A stretch of 64,000 nt of DNA from Bin87 sp965220265 (GTDB taxonomy: Bacteria; Chloroflexota; Dehalococcoidia; Lucifugimonadales; UBA3495): positions 2,480,001-2,544,000 of the forward strand of contig CBDCPM010000004.1 in NCBI GenBank assembly GCA_965220265.1, in the 5' to 3' direction. This document shows positions 55,334 to 63,781 of the stretch, in pieces (the stretch's first letter is position 1; each line of letters begins with the position of its first letter). The notes below the pieces were generated by a model that saw only the letters and a list, made by a program, of their open reading frames with translations, had not been told where the DNA came from and made no database searches. A program made the translations under genes and the position numbers.

Positions 55334-55594
55334 ATGGACGACGTTTTTGTCACCCGCATCAAACACAAGCTGGAACGCATCACCAATCGGGACGTGGAGC
55401 TCCGGGTAAACGGAGAAGACCCACCGTACCTCGAGTTTGACCTGGACGGATTGATCCCGCAGGTGGTGTTGGGCAGCAACATTTACGAATACCCCGGGTT
55501 CGCGCGGATGTGCCTCGAATACGCCACCACCTCAATCAACGAGGGGCGGCACATCGGCGAGCACGAGTTCCACGTGCCGTTGGCCCGAAACTAA
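55334..55594 (+). CDS. Small conserved-looking hypothetical protein
   Basis: 86 aa from ATG 55334; ATG 55316 or TTG 55295 in the same frame are possible starts. It reads MDDVFVTRIKHKLERITNRD, ELRVNGEDPPYLEFDLDG, VVLGSNIYEYPGFARMCLEY and HIGEHEFHVPLARN. It is soluble and acidic with no motif I recognise. It is followed 22 bp later by a membrane protein gene, probably on the same transcript. Confidence 0.55.
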   Translation: MDDVFVTRIKHKLERITNRDVELRVNGEDPPYLEFDLDGLIPQVVLGSNIYEYPGFARMCLEYATTSINEGRHIGEHEFHVPLARN

Positions 55595-55616
55595 CTTCAA
55601 TGTAGTCGCTCAGGTC

Positions 55617-56159
55617 ATGCAACAGCCCAACCAGGATACTGATCCACAACAGGCCGAACAGGGCGTGAAACCCGTCGCATACGAGCCACTGCCGCTACCC
55701 CCGCCAGTGCCGCCCGATGCGCTGAAGCCGTGGTACTACCAGGGTTGGTTCCTGGTCCCGACCTTCGTGTGGTGGCCGTGCAGCGCCATCCTGTTCATCC
55801 GGTCGCCGTGGCACAACGGCATCGTTAGCGGGGCGCTGTCGTGGGCATGGATCATCGTGGGCGGCGGGTTCATCTTCCTGCGCATGCAATACCACTGGCA
55901 GAACGGGGAACCGGCCATCGTGGACCCTACCCTGTGGGCGCTGGCGGCGCCGGGGGTCGTGCTCACCGTGATCACCCAAACGTTGTGGCTGACGCGCGAC
56001 CGACCCCGCATCCGGCGGATCCGAGAGGCCGGCGGGTTCGCAGCGTACGAAGATGCCGACGTTGACGCCACGACCCGTGTTACAAACCCTTCCCCACCGC
56101 CCGAAAGACGCAGACGCAGCAACCGGGGCAGTGTCCGCAGCCGGCGCAGGCGGCGCTAG
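55617..56159 (+). CDS. Membrane protein with proline-rich N-terminus, unknown
   Basis: 180 aa. A Gln/Pro-rich cytoplasmic start (PLPLPPPVPPDALKPWYYQG) leads into membrane helices (WFLVPTFVWWPCSAILFIRS, GALSWAWIIVGGGFIFLRMQ, ALAAPGVVLTVITQTLWLT). The tail is basic with many Arg and Ser (NRGSVRSRRRRR). The Trp-Tyr-rich region before the first helix recalls small bacterial membrane proteins with a YYQGWFLVPTF pattern. No function can be assigned. Confidence 0.7.
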   Translation: MQQPNQDTDPQQAEQGVKPVAYEPLPLPPPVPPDALKPWYYQGWFLVPTFVWWPCSAILFIRSPWHNGIVSGALSWAWIIVGGGFIFLRMQYHWQNGEPAIVDPTLWALAAPGVVLTVITQTLWLTRDRPRIRRIREAGGFAAYEDADVDATTRVTNPSPPPERRRRSNRGSVRSRRRRR

Positions 56160-56177
56160 CAGCCGGTGTCCAAAGGG

Positions 56178-57056
56178 TCAGGCGGCCAGGTTTCCCAACT
56201 CCAATCCGTCGACCAGGCCCTGGACCATCTCGACTCGCTCGTCGGTGGTCGAAAATGCCATGCCCATTGGCGTGATCCCGATGTAGTTCGCTTTGCTGGC
56301 GTCGATGTCGCTTCCCTCTCCGCCGGCCAGCACCGGGCGGTTACGCGAGATCCAGTAACGGCGATGTCCGAAGGACTCCTCGGAACGAACCGATTCGCCG
56401 TAGGCTCTCCCACCCAGGCGCGTGACCTTCACGCCGGCGATCCGGTCCGCGGGTTCGTTGGGGACGTTGACGTTGAGGAAATAGGCGGGCGAAACCTCGG
56501 GGGCGTCGGCCAGGCGGCGCGCCAGATGCGCCACCACCTGCGCAGCCAATTGGTACCGGGGAGCCTGGACGGAGCCCACGGATATGGCGATGGTGGGATA
56601 GCCTCGCACCCAGCCCTGTGTCGCGGCTCCAACAGTCCCCGAAACGATCACGTCCCACCCCAGGTTGGAACCGCGATTGATCCCACTGACCACCAGGTCC
56701 GGTTTGGGGTTGACCAGTTGTTCCAGGGCCAGGATGCAGGCATCGGCGGGGGTGCCCTGGACCGCCCAGGCGGTGATGGGATGGGGCGGGATCGATGCGG
56801 CATCCACGGCAGGGACGCGCACCGCGTCGGCGCTGCGCGGCGGCGTGTCGTCGCCGGGGGCAAACTGAGTGAGGTACTGCTCGGCGGGTACCGAGTGGAC
56901 GAACAGCGGGGCGTGCAGGGTCATGGAGGCGCCCACGCCGGATTGTTCCCGGTCGGGAGCGACCACCGTCACCTCGCCGACTTCGGCCAGGCTGCGAGCC
57001 GCCGCCCAGATCCCTGTCGCGTGAATACCGTCGTCGTTGGTGAGCAGGATTTTCAA
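56178..57056 (-). CDS. surE: 5'/3'-nucleotidase SurE
   Basis: 292 aa. MKILLTNDDGIHATGIWAAA at the start holds the metal-binding Asp pair, VVAPDREQSGVGASMTLHAP follows, and PDLVVSGINRGSNLGWDVIV holds the Asn site. AFSTTDERVEMVQGLVDGLE is the expected end. Slightly longer than the E. coli protein (about 253 aa). It dephosphorylates nucleoside monophosphates. It stands alone; coxM is 132 bp away in the same orientation. Confidence 0.95.
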   Translation of the reverse strand: MKILLTNDDGIHATGIWAAARSLAEVGEVTVVAPDREQSGVGASMTLHAPLFVHSVPAEQYLTQFAPGDDTPPRSADAVRVPAVDAASIPPHPITAWAVQGTPADACILALEQLVNPKPDLVVSGINRGSNLGWDVIVSGTVGAATQGWVRGYPTIAISVGSVQAPRYQLAAQVVAHLARRLADAPEVSPAYFLNVNVPNEPADRIAGVKVTRLGGRAYGESVRSEESFGHRRYWISRNRPVLAGGEGSDIDASKANYIGITPMGMAFSTTDERVEMVQGLVDGLELGNLAA

Positions 57057-57132
57057 AAGGTAGCCTCTGAGTTCAAGATTAGCTGATCGATTCGGGAGAC
57101 ATTGACCATGATCAGGATACCAGCCACATCAA

Positions 57133-57163
57133 ACTGGCCGCCGTAAGCGCTACGGCGGCCAGT
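57133..57163 (-). terminator. Terminator after coxM
   Basis: ACTGGCCGCCGTA (57133-57145) and TACGGCGGCCAGT (57151-57163) form a perfect 13-bp stem with a 5-nt loop, 25 bp past the coxM stop; TTTGATG follows on the minus strand. Confidence 0.6.
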
Positions 57164-57188
57164 CCATTTGGTGCGTTTACCCACTGGA

Positions 57189-58067
57189 TCAGTGGTGCGC
57201 CAGGCCAATGGCGTGCATCAGGGCGTGCTTAACCTCCACCGGCACAACGCCGGAACGGAATTCCGCCGACGCGTAGACGTCACCGATTATGTCCACCCCC
57301 GCGGCGGCGAGATCGTCGCTGAGACGCGCGGTGGCATCGCCGATGCTGTCCGCGGTCAGAGTGGTTCCCGAGAGGGACTGTTCCACCGACGGCGCCTTCA
57401 CCGGACGCGGGGTCAATCCTCCCACGGCCACCGAGGCCGCGGTGCAACGATTCCCGTCCATGGTCACGACGACGGCCCCGCCGACCACGGCGTAGAAACT
57501 GGCCGGATGGGCCATCTTGGCGTATTCGGCGCGCTGGTTGGCAGCGAGCACGGGCACGCTGACCGTGGTGATGAGCTCGTTTTCGCCCAGCACCGTGGCG
57601 AAAGCGTCCTCGATCAGGTCGGAAACCGCGATGGTCCGCGCTCCCGTGGGCCCCTGCGCCGAAACGGTGGCGCCCAACGCCGTGAGCACCGTCGCCCAGT
57701 CGGAAGCCGGGTCGGCATGGGCGAGGTTGCCGCCGATGGTGCCCCGGTTCCGGACCGCAGGATCGCCGATTCCTCCGGCCGCTTCGGCTAGCAGCCCGTT
57801 GGATCGCTGGACGTCGGCGGATGCGGCAATTTCAGCATGAGTGGTGAGAGCGCCGATGTTGACGGTATCGCCGCTGACCGTGATACCCCGCAGGTTGGCT
57901 ATACCACCGATGTCGATGACGACTTCCGGCCTGGCCAGGCGAAAACGCATCAAGGGAATGAGGCTGTGGCCGCCGGCCAGCAGTTTCGCTCCCGGGTTAT
58001 CGGAAAGCAGTTGTACCGCTTCTGCGATGGAACCGGCCTTCCGGTATTCAAAATCTGCTGCAAACAT
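57189..58067 (-). CDS. coxM: FAD-binding medium subunit of a CoxSLM-type molybdenum hydroxylase
   Basis: 292 aa. FAD-binding blocks are AKLLAGGHSLIPLMRFRLAR and GIGDPAVRNRGTIGGNLAHA (TIGGNLAHAD). The C-terminal CO-dehydrogenase flavoprotein domain follows (residues about 180-290). It passes electrons from the 2Fe-2S centres of CoxS to an acceptor. It is the last gene in the S-L-M order, 29 bp after coxL, which is the order reported for form II enzymes. Confidence 0.92.
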   Translation of the reverse strand: MFAADFEYRKAGSIAEAVQLLSDNPGAKLLAGGHSLIPLMRFRLARPEVVIDIGGIANLRGITVSGDTVNIGALTTHAEIAASADVQRSNGLLAEAAGGIGDPAVRNRGTIGGNLAHADPASDWATVLTALGATVSAQGPTGARTIAVSDLIEDAFATVLGENELITTVSVPVLAANQRAEYAKMAHPASFYAVVGGAVVVTMDGNRCTAASVAVGGLTPRPVKAPSVEQSLSGTTLTADSIGDATARLSDDLAAAGVDIIGDVYASAEFRSGVVPVEVKHALMHAIGLAHH

Positions 58068-58096
58068 TGCAATCAGTCCTCCTGTGCCGGCGCCGG

Positions 58097-60514
58097 TTAG
58101 TGATTGTGACCGTGACCGTGGTCATGGCCGTGCCCATGGTCATGTCCGTGGTCGTGCCCGTTGCCGGCGTAGCCACTCGCCTGGATGGCGCGCCAAACTT
58201 TCTCGGGGGTGAGCGGCATGTCCAGTCCGGTTATCCCGAGCGGCTTGAGGGCATCCATCACCGCGCTGTAGATGGCTGCGGTTGAAGCGATGGTCCCAGT
58301 TTCGCCGATCCCCTTTACGCCCAATGGGTTGTGAGGCGAGGGCGTGACGGTGGAATGGACCTCGATATCCGGAACCAGGTGAGCTCTGGGGATGGCGTAG
58401 TCCATCATAGTGCCCGTGAGAAGCTGCCCGTTGTCGTCGTAGACGGCGCCTTCCCAGAGAGCCTGGCCGGCTCCCTGTACGACGCCACCGTGAACTTGGC
58501 CTTCGACGATCATGGGATTGATCTGCGGGCCACAGTCGTCGACGGCGACGTAGCGATCGAGGGTGATGTGACCGTTATCCGGATCAATACTCACGATCGC
58601 CGCGTGGGCTCCGAATGGGTAGCTGAAGTTGGGTGGGTCGTAGTAGGTGCTGGCTTCCATGCCGGGCTCGATGCCCTCGGGGAGGTTCCAAGCCACGTTG
58701 GCCTGCAGTGCGACGTCCTGGATGCTCTGGGAGCGGTCCCGTGCGCCGCGTACGAAGAACTGGCCGTCCTCGTACTCGATATCGGCCTCGTCCGCCTCTA
58801 GCAAGTGGGCGGCGATGACGCGGGCCTTGTCGCGGAGCTTGCGCATGGTGAGGGCGACGGCGGCTCCGCCGACCACGGTGGTGCGGCTGCCGTAGGTTCC
58901 CCAACCCATTGGTGTGATGTCGGTGTCACCATGTATGACTTCGACGTCATCCACATCAACGCCAATCTCGTCGGCGACGATCTGGGCAAAGGTAGTCTCC
59001 TCGCCCTGACCGTGGGGAGACGTGCCGATGAACACGTTCACCTTCCCGGTGGCGTAGATGCGCACCGTTGCGCTTTCCCAGAGACCGCCACCGAAACCAA
59101 CCGCGCCGGCTACCTGGGAGGGACCCAGCCCGCAGATCTCGCAGTAGCAGGCGATGCCCACCCCGCGGAAAGTGCCGCGCTCCCGCTCGTGGGTCTGGTC
59201 ATGGCGGAACTGGTCGTAGCCGATGTGGCCCAGCAGCTGGTCCAAAGCAGCGGCGTAGTTTCCGCTGTCGTAGGTTATGCCAATGGCGACGTCGCGATTG
59301 TTGTCGAACGGCTCGATCAGGTTTCGGCGGCGCACCTCAACGGCATCGATGCCAACAGCGTCGCCGACCTTGTCCATCAGCCGTTCCAATAGGAACGTGG
59401 CTTCGGGGCGGCCCGCGCCACGATATGCCTCAACGGGCGTGGAGTTGGTGAAGACGCCGTAGATGTCGGCCTTAATGTTGGCGATATCGTACGGGCCCGA
59501 GTACATCAGGCCGTGCAGGATGGTCGGAATGCCCGGCGCGGCGGTGGACAGGTAGGCGCCCATGCCGGCGTAGACAACACTGCGGACACCGGTGACCTTG
59601 CCGTTGGCGTCGGCAGCCATCTCCACGTATTCGACGTGGTCGCGCCCGTGGGTGGTGGCCACGTAGTTCTCGCTACGGGTCTCAGTCCACTTGACCGGAA
59701 CTCCCAGCTGCATGGAGCAGAAAGCCGTGATCATTTCCCAAGGGTAGACCGCAATCTTGGCGCCAAACCCGCCGCCCACCTCGGGGGCGATTACGCGTAT
59801 TTTGTGTTCTGCAATGCCCGTGACCAGGCAGGTCACGAAACGGGCGATATGCGGGTTCTGGGTGGTGTTCCACAGCGTCAGTTCGCCCATGGCAGACGCC
59901 CACGAAGCAATGGCCGAGCGGGTTTCCATCGGAGTAGGGATGAGCTTCTGCTGGTTGATGGTCTCGCTGACCACGATGGCAGCATCGGCGAAAGCGGCGT
60001 CGGTGTCACCGCCGGCCGCTACCCAGTGGAACGCCTGGTTGTTGGGTGCGTCCTCGTGCAACTGGCGAACCCCGTCGGCCATGGCTGCCTCCGGGTTGAT
60101 GATGGCAGGCAGCGGCTCGTAGGCAACGTCAATCAGTTCAAGGGCGTCCTCGGCTTGGTAACGGTTCTCCGCTACCACTACGGCCACAGCGTCGCCGACG
60201 TAGCGCACGACGTCGGAGGCGATGGCCGGGTAGGCGACGGCTTTCAGATCGGAGTCTGGAATAGCCCAGGCGCAGGGAATCGGGTTCAGCACGCCTTCGA
60301 TGTCGACGCCGGTGTAGACGGCGATCACGCCGGGTGAGGCCTTGGCCGCGTCAGTGCTGATGCTGGTGATACGGGCATGGGCGTGAGGGCTGCGCAGGAT
60401 GGCCGCGTGGACCATGCCGGTTAGCTTGATGTCGTCGGTGTACGCGGCCTGGCCTGTGATCAGGCGAGGGTCCTCACGACGCCGGATGCCGGAACCGAAA
60501 ATTCGGGTAGTCAT
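58097..60514 (-). CDS. coxL: Molybdopterin large subunit, form II CoxL-like, with His-rich tail
   Basis: 805 aa from ATG 60514 (conservation starts at MTTRIFGSGIRRREDPRLIT, and the coxS stop is 4 bp upstream). The N-terminal hammerhead domain (GQAAYTDDIKLTGMVHAAIL) is followed by the Mo-cofactor domain. The active-site loop is AYRGAGRPEA near residue 363; form I CO dehydrogenases have AYRCSFR, so this is a form II enzyme whose substrate is not established as CO. C-terminal GTYGSRTTVVGGAAVALTMR is typical. The last 20 residues alternate His with Gly/Asp (ten His), unusual for the family. Confidence 0.92.
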   Translation of the reverse strand: MTTRIFGSGIRRREDPRLITGQAAYTDDIKLTGMVHAAILRSPHAHARITSISTDAAKASPGVIAVYTGVDIEGVLNPIPCAWAIPDSDLKAVAYPAIASDVVRYVGDAVAVVVAENRYQAEDALELIDVAYEPLPAIINPEAAMADGVRQLHEDAPNNQAFHWVAAGGDTDAAFADAAIVVSETINQQKLIPTPMETRSAIASWASAMGELTLWNTTQNPHIARFVTCLVTGIAEHKIRVIAPEVGGGFGAKIAVYPWEMITAFCSMQLGVPVKWTETRSENYVATTHGRDHVEYVEMAADANGKVTGVRSVVYAGMGAYLSTAAPGIPTILHGLMYSGPYDIANIKADIYGVFTNSTPVEAYRGAGRPEATFLLERLMDKVGDAVGIDAVEVRRRNLIEPFDNNRDVAIGITYDSGNYAAALDQLLGHIGYDQFRHDQTHERERGTFRGVGIACYCEICGLGPSQVAGAVGFGGGLWESATVRIYATGKVNVFIGTSPHGQGEETTFAQIVADEIGVDVDDVEVIHGDTDITPMGWGTYGSRTTVVGGAAVALTMRKLRDKARVIAAHLLEADEADIEYEDGQFFVRGARDRSQSIQDVALQANVAWNLPEGIEPGMEASTYYDPPNFSYPFGAHAAIVSIDPDNGHITLDRYVAVDDCGPQINPMIVEGQVHGGVVQGAGQALWEGAVYDDNGQLLTGTMMDYAIPRAHLVPDIEVHSTVTPSPHNPLGVKGIGETGTIASTAAIYSAVMDALKPLGITGLDMPLTPEKVWRAIQASGYAGNGHDHGHDHGHGHDHGHGHNH

Positions 60515-60518
60515 AGCG

Positions 60519-60998
60519 TCAGCCTCCTTGTCCGGCAGCGGCGGCAGCCAGAGCGGCCCTGACGATGTTGTTGTAACCGGTACAGCGGCACATGTTCCCC
60601 TCCAGTCCGGCGCGAACTTCGTCGGCCGACGGGTTGGGATTCCGCTCAATGATCTCGGTGACCGTCATGATCATGCCGGCCGTGCAGTAACCACACTGGA
60701 GACCGTGGTTGTTCCAGAAAGCTTCCTGTACGGCGGTGAGGTTGCCGCCATCAGCCAGGCCCTCGATGGTGGTGACGTCCGCGCCGTCGGCCTGCACGGC
60801 AAAGGCGGTGCACGATTTGACGGTGACCCCGTTCATCTTGACCACGCAGGCGCCGCATTGGCTGGTGTCGCAGCCGATCTTGGTTCCGGTCAGGTTCAGC
60901 GTCTCGCGCAGGAAGTGGACCAGCAGGGTGCGCGGTTCGACTTCAGTGGAGTGCGAACGGCCATTCACGGTAACCGCGATGGGTACTTTATTCGGCAA
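60519..60998 (-). CDS. coxS: [2Fe-2S] small subunit of CoxSLM-type molybdenum hydroxylase
   Basis: 159 aa. The plant-type ferredoxin cluster cysteines are in GCDTSQCGACVVKMNG, and the second cluster in CGYCTAGMIMTVTEII and MCRCTGYNNIVRA. It starts MPNKVPIAVTVNGRSHSTEV. It is the first gene of coxS-coxL-coxM, with the coxL start 4 bp downstream. The XRE gene at 61133 lies upstream in the same direction. Confidence 0.95.
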   Translation of the reverse strand: MPNKVPIAVTVNGRSHSTEVEPRTLLVHFLRETLNLTGTKIGCDTSQCGACVVKMNGVTVKSCTAFAVQADGADVTTIEGLADGGNLTAVQEAFWNNHGLQCGYCTAGMIMTVTEIIERNPNPSADEVRAGLEGNMCRCTGYNNIVRAALAAAAAGQGG

Positions 60999-61132
60999 AA
61001 TACACCTCCTCTATCAGGAACAGCCGCCATGCCGGCGGCGGCAAGGGTGAGGTAGTGAACAGGGACAAACCGAAGGCGAATAGCGGCGCCGGTTCGTTCG
61101 TGCGGCAGTATAGACGGCGCGCCGGCGGGCGG

Positions 61133-61438
61133 TCAATCGGATTGGGTTCTCGGTGGTTCAGTTTGGGAGCGACCGGACCGCCCGCGTCGCCGCTGCGGAG
61201 CCGCATGCTGTCCCTGGTCCGTCGCTTGGACGTCGAAATCGAACAACTCGCTGACCGACACACCCAGCCCGGCCGCAAGGGCGTAAATGCTGGTCAGGGA
61301 TGGGTTCCGAACGCCGCGTTCGATACCGGACAGGTACGTAACGTGAATGCCGGCGCGATGGGCCACTTCTTCCTGCGTTTCGTGCCGCCGAAGCCGGATC
61401 TGCCTGACGCGTCGGCCGAAGGCCGACTGGTAACTCAT
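61133..61438 (-). CDS. XRE-family transcriptional regulator
   Basis: 101 aa from ATG 61438 (MSYQSAFGRRVRQIRLRRHE). HTH_XRE domain at residues about 7-65: ETQEEVAHRAGIHVTYLSGI, ERGVRNPSLTSIYALAAGLG, VSVSELF. The C-terminal tail of 25 residues is Arg/Gln-rich. It lies 134 bp upstream of coxS on the same strand and could regulate it. The frame is open upstream to 61549, but that part shows no conservation. Confidence 0.88.
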   Translation of the reverse strand: MSYQSAFGRRVRQIRLRRHETQEEVAHRAGIHVTYLSGIERGVRNPSLTSIYALAAGLGVSVSELFDFDVQATDQGQHAAPQRRRGRSGRSQTEPPRTQSD

Positions 61439-61576
61439 CACGGCTGCGAAATTGACCTCAAACTGACAATCAGTACACAGACAATCGACTATGGACAGAG
61501 TTTTGTCAAGGCGAGATATGTACGTCAACCCCGAAACACCGAGCCGCACTGTGTTGCCGCAGCAACGGGAGGTATT

Positions 61577-62050
61577 ATGCCCAGTTACGTGGATAGTAAT
61601 CTGATGTCAGGCGAGCAGGTCGTCCATCGAGCGCGATTGCATTGGGGCATTTTCGTTGGGCCCGCAATAATCCTTTTCATCGGCCTGATCATCGCGATAG
61701 TCGTAGGAGCCGCGATCGGCGGCGGTGGTGGAGCGTTTTCGGCTTTAGTTATCCTCATACTTTTCTCAATACCCATGATACGTGCGGTAGCAAGATACCT
61801 GACCACCGAGTTCGCGGTCACCTCGCGGCGTGTGATCGTCAAGGCTGGATTAATCCGTCGATTCACGATTGAGTTGAATCACCGCCAGATCGAAGGCCTG
61901 ACCCTCAGTCAGGGCATGGTCGCGAGGATTTTCGGCGCGGGAACCATCGTGGTTAACGGAACCGGCAGAACGGCCCAGCCCGTGCACTTCATCGCTGACG
62001 TCATGGAATTCCGGAGGAACGCCCTCGAAACCATCGACAATTCGCAGTAA
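61577..62050 (+). CDS. PH-domain (bPH2) membrane protein
   Basis: 157 aa from ATG 61577 (GGGAGG 4 nt upstream). Two membrane helices (HWGIFVGPAIILFIGLIIAI, SALVILILFSIPMIRAVARY) precede a bacterial PH-like (DUF304/YdbS-type) domain: TTEFAVTSRRVIVKAGLIRR, ELNHRQIEGLTLSQGMVARI and GAGTIVVNGTGRTAQPVHFI. Function of the family is unclear. It stands alone. Confidence 0.85.
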   Translation: MPSYVDSNLMSGEQVVHRARLHWGIFVGPAIILFIGLIIAIVVGAAIGGGGGAFSALVILILFSIPMIRAVARYLTTEFAVTSRRVIVKAGLIRRFTIELNHRQIEGLTLSQGMVARIFGAGTIVVNGTGRTAQPVHFIADVMEFRRNALETIDNSQ

Positions 62051-62201
62051 GGCCGACCTGTAGATACGACGTCTCCCGGGGCCACCGCATTCGTTTCGTC
62101 GCGCCTAGCCAGGTTTGGTCGCGCTTGTCGAAAATGTCAAAGCGTTGGCTTAGCGCGTCCCAACTACGTTGATCCAAATCGACAATCGTGAGGCAAGTGC
62201 C

Positions 62202-63440
62202 ATGACAACCAACGAAAACGAAACCCCCGAACAGCCCCAACAGTCGGCAGAAATGGAATCCACACCACCCGAGCAGGGATCGGGGACACCGCCGTCATCG
62301 GGGGGTGTATTCGGCATCCCGACCAAGTTGCTCCTGATCGGCGGTGGTGGCGGTGGAGCCGTGCTGGCAATTGTCATCGTGGTCGTTCTGTTGTTTGTTA
62401 CCGGTATCATCGGCGGCGGCAACCCACAACCGCAATCGATCCTGGACCTGGCCCCGGAGGATTCCGAGAAGGTGGTTATGATCGATTTGCGGAGAGTTCT
62501 CGCAAACGACCTGCTTGCCGAAGAGTTCGAAGTCGAAGAAAACGTTGAGCCTTTCGAGGATGTATTAGGCATAGACCCGGAGGATGTGTCCGAACTACTC
62601 ATTCTAACAAGCGACGGCTTTGACACTGTGGTAATGCGAGGCGTTTTCGACCTTGAAGACGTTCGGGACGAACTGGAAGACGCCGACATCGAATTTGAAG
62701 AGGATTCTTACCGCGGGTACGAAGTTTGGGACAACGATACCGGTTCGCTGGTAGCGTTGTTTGACGAATATCTGGTCTTCGGCACCGAGGATCAGGTCGA
62801 AACCGTCCTGAAGAACCTTTACAACGAAGCCCGAACGCTGGAACGGGCCGATGAAGACAACGAGATGAAGCAGATCCTGGACAAGGTTGGCGCCGGGTTC
62901 ATGGTGTACGCCGACACCAGCGAGACTTGTGATTCGTCGGTGGACAATTGCGACGGATACGGTTGGGCGTTGACCGAGGTAGACGACAGCGACGAGGAAG
63001 CCGTCGTTGAAATCGCGCTGCTGTTCAACAACGAACGGCGGGCCGGAAAGGCGGCCGACGACTACGACCAGGTGGCCGATTTTCTGGAGCGCGTCGACGA
63101 GTTGGACATCGACGACACGGAAGCCGACGGCAATTTCGTAACCGGACAGGCCATCCAGGATTTGGCGGAGGAAGAGGAGCGCGAAAAGCCCGCGGCCGCT
63201 GCGCCTGCGGCGACCGCCGCGCCCGCGGGGATGACGGTCTCGCGCCGGGATTGGATCGATGAATGTTACGACTATCACCCAGACTTGGAACGCGACGAGT
63301 GTGAGTGCGTGTTCGATGAGCTCGAGCGAGAGACCCGGCGGCAGGATCTTGGACCAATCCCAGACTGGAACGAATTGGACCAGCAAGAATATTTGCTGTG
63401 GGTCGGGCCATATGCGGAAGCAGTAGGTTACTGCTCCTGA
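62202..63440 (+). CDS. Acidic membrane-anchored protein, unknown
   Basis: 412 aa from ATG 62202 (GAGG 8 nt upstream). Residues 1-40 are low-complexity Gln/Pro/Ser, a single membrane segment lies at about 42-70 (LLLIGGGGGGAVLAIVIVVV), and the rest is extracytoplasmic and strongly acidic. PAAAAPAATAAPAG is a flexible linker. The last 60 residues hold six Cys (WIDECYDYHPDLERDECECV, ending VGYCS). The middle domain (residues about 80-300) might be a ligand-binding fold, but no family was recognised. Confidence 0.75.
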   Translation: MTTNENETPEQPQQSAEMESTPPEQGSGTPPSSGGVFGIPTKLLLIGGGGGGAVLAIVIVVVLLFVTGIIGGGNPQPQSILDLAPEDSEKVVMIDLRRVLANDLLAEEFEVEENVEPFEDVLGIDPEDVSELLILTSDGFDTVVMRGVFDLEDVRDELEDADIEFEEDSYRGYEVWDNDTGSLVALFDEYLVFGTEDQVETVLKNLYNEARTLERADEDNEMKQILDKVGAGFMVYADTSETCDSSVDNCDGYGWALTEVDDSDEEAVVEIALLFNNERRAGKAADDYDQVADFLERVDELDIDDTEADGNFVTGQAIQDLAEEEEREKPAAAAPAATAAPAGMTVSRRDWIDECYDYHPDLERDECECVFDELERETRRQDLGPIPDWNELDQQEYLLWVGPYAEAVGYCS

Positions 63441-63529
63441 CCGTCGCCGGATCAGAGCAGGCGCCCACGCCCCGTAGGCGCCACGCCCGGAGGATCACGG
63501 ACGGAAGTGCCAGCAATCAAGCGACCCCG

Positions 63530-63781
63530 ATGGACTGGAGATTAGAGACGGTGACAGCAAGAATCCGGGACATTGCCTTCATCATCATGGCGCTTTCGAT
63601 AGCGGCGTTGTGCCTGGTCTTGATCGTGGCGATATTTGCACTGTACCCCAGCGTCAGCGATGTGCTTTCCAACCTTAGCGATGCCACGGCGACGCTGAAC
63701 CGTGCGCTGAACGACGTGGAAGAGGCGGCTGAGGCGTTCGTTGAGCTTGCCAATTTTGTACTGGAGGAGGCTAATCAATGA
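63530..63781 (+). CDS. Small membrane protein, possibly chemotaxis- or phage-like
   Basis: 83 aa from ATG 63530; a GTG at 63551 preceded by GGAG is an alternative. One strong membrane helix (IIMALSIAALCLVLIVAIFA) is followed by an amphipathic helix (LSNLSDATATLNRALNDVEE) likely to form a coiled coil. It overlaps the next gene by the ATGA coupling motif. No family recognised. Confidence 0.65.
   Translation: MDWRLETVTARIRDIAFIIMALSIAALCLVLIVAIFALYPSVSDVLSNLSDATATLNRALNDVEEAAEAFVELANFVLEEANQ

Noticed and set aside
58097..58160. The His-rich coding stretch as a non-coding repeat.
   Set aside because: It is in frame with the CoxL end and the stop follows directly, with no break in the frame.
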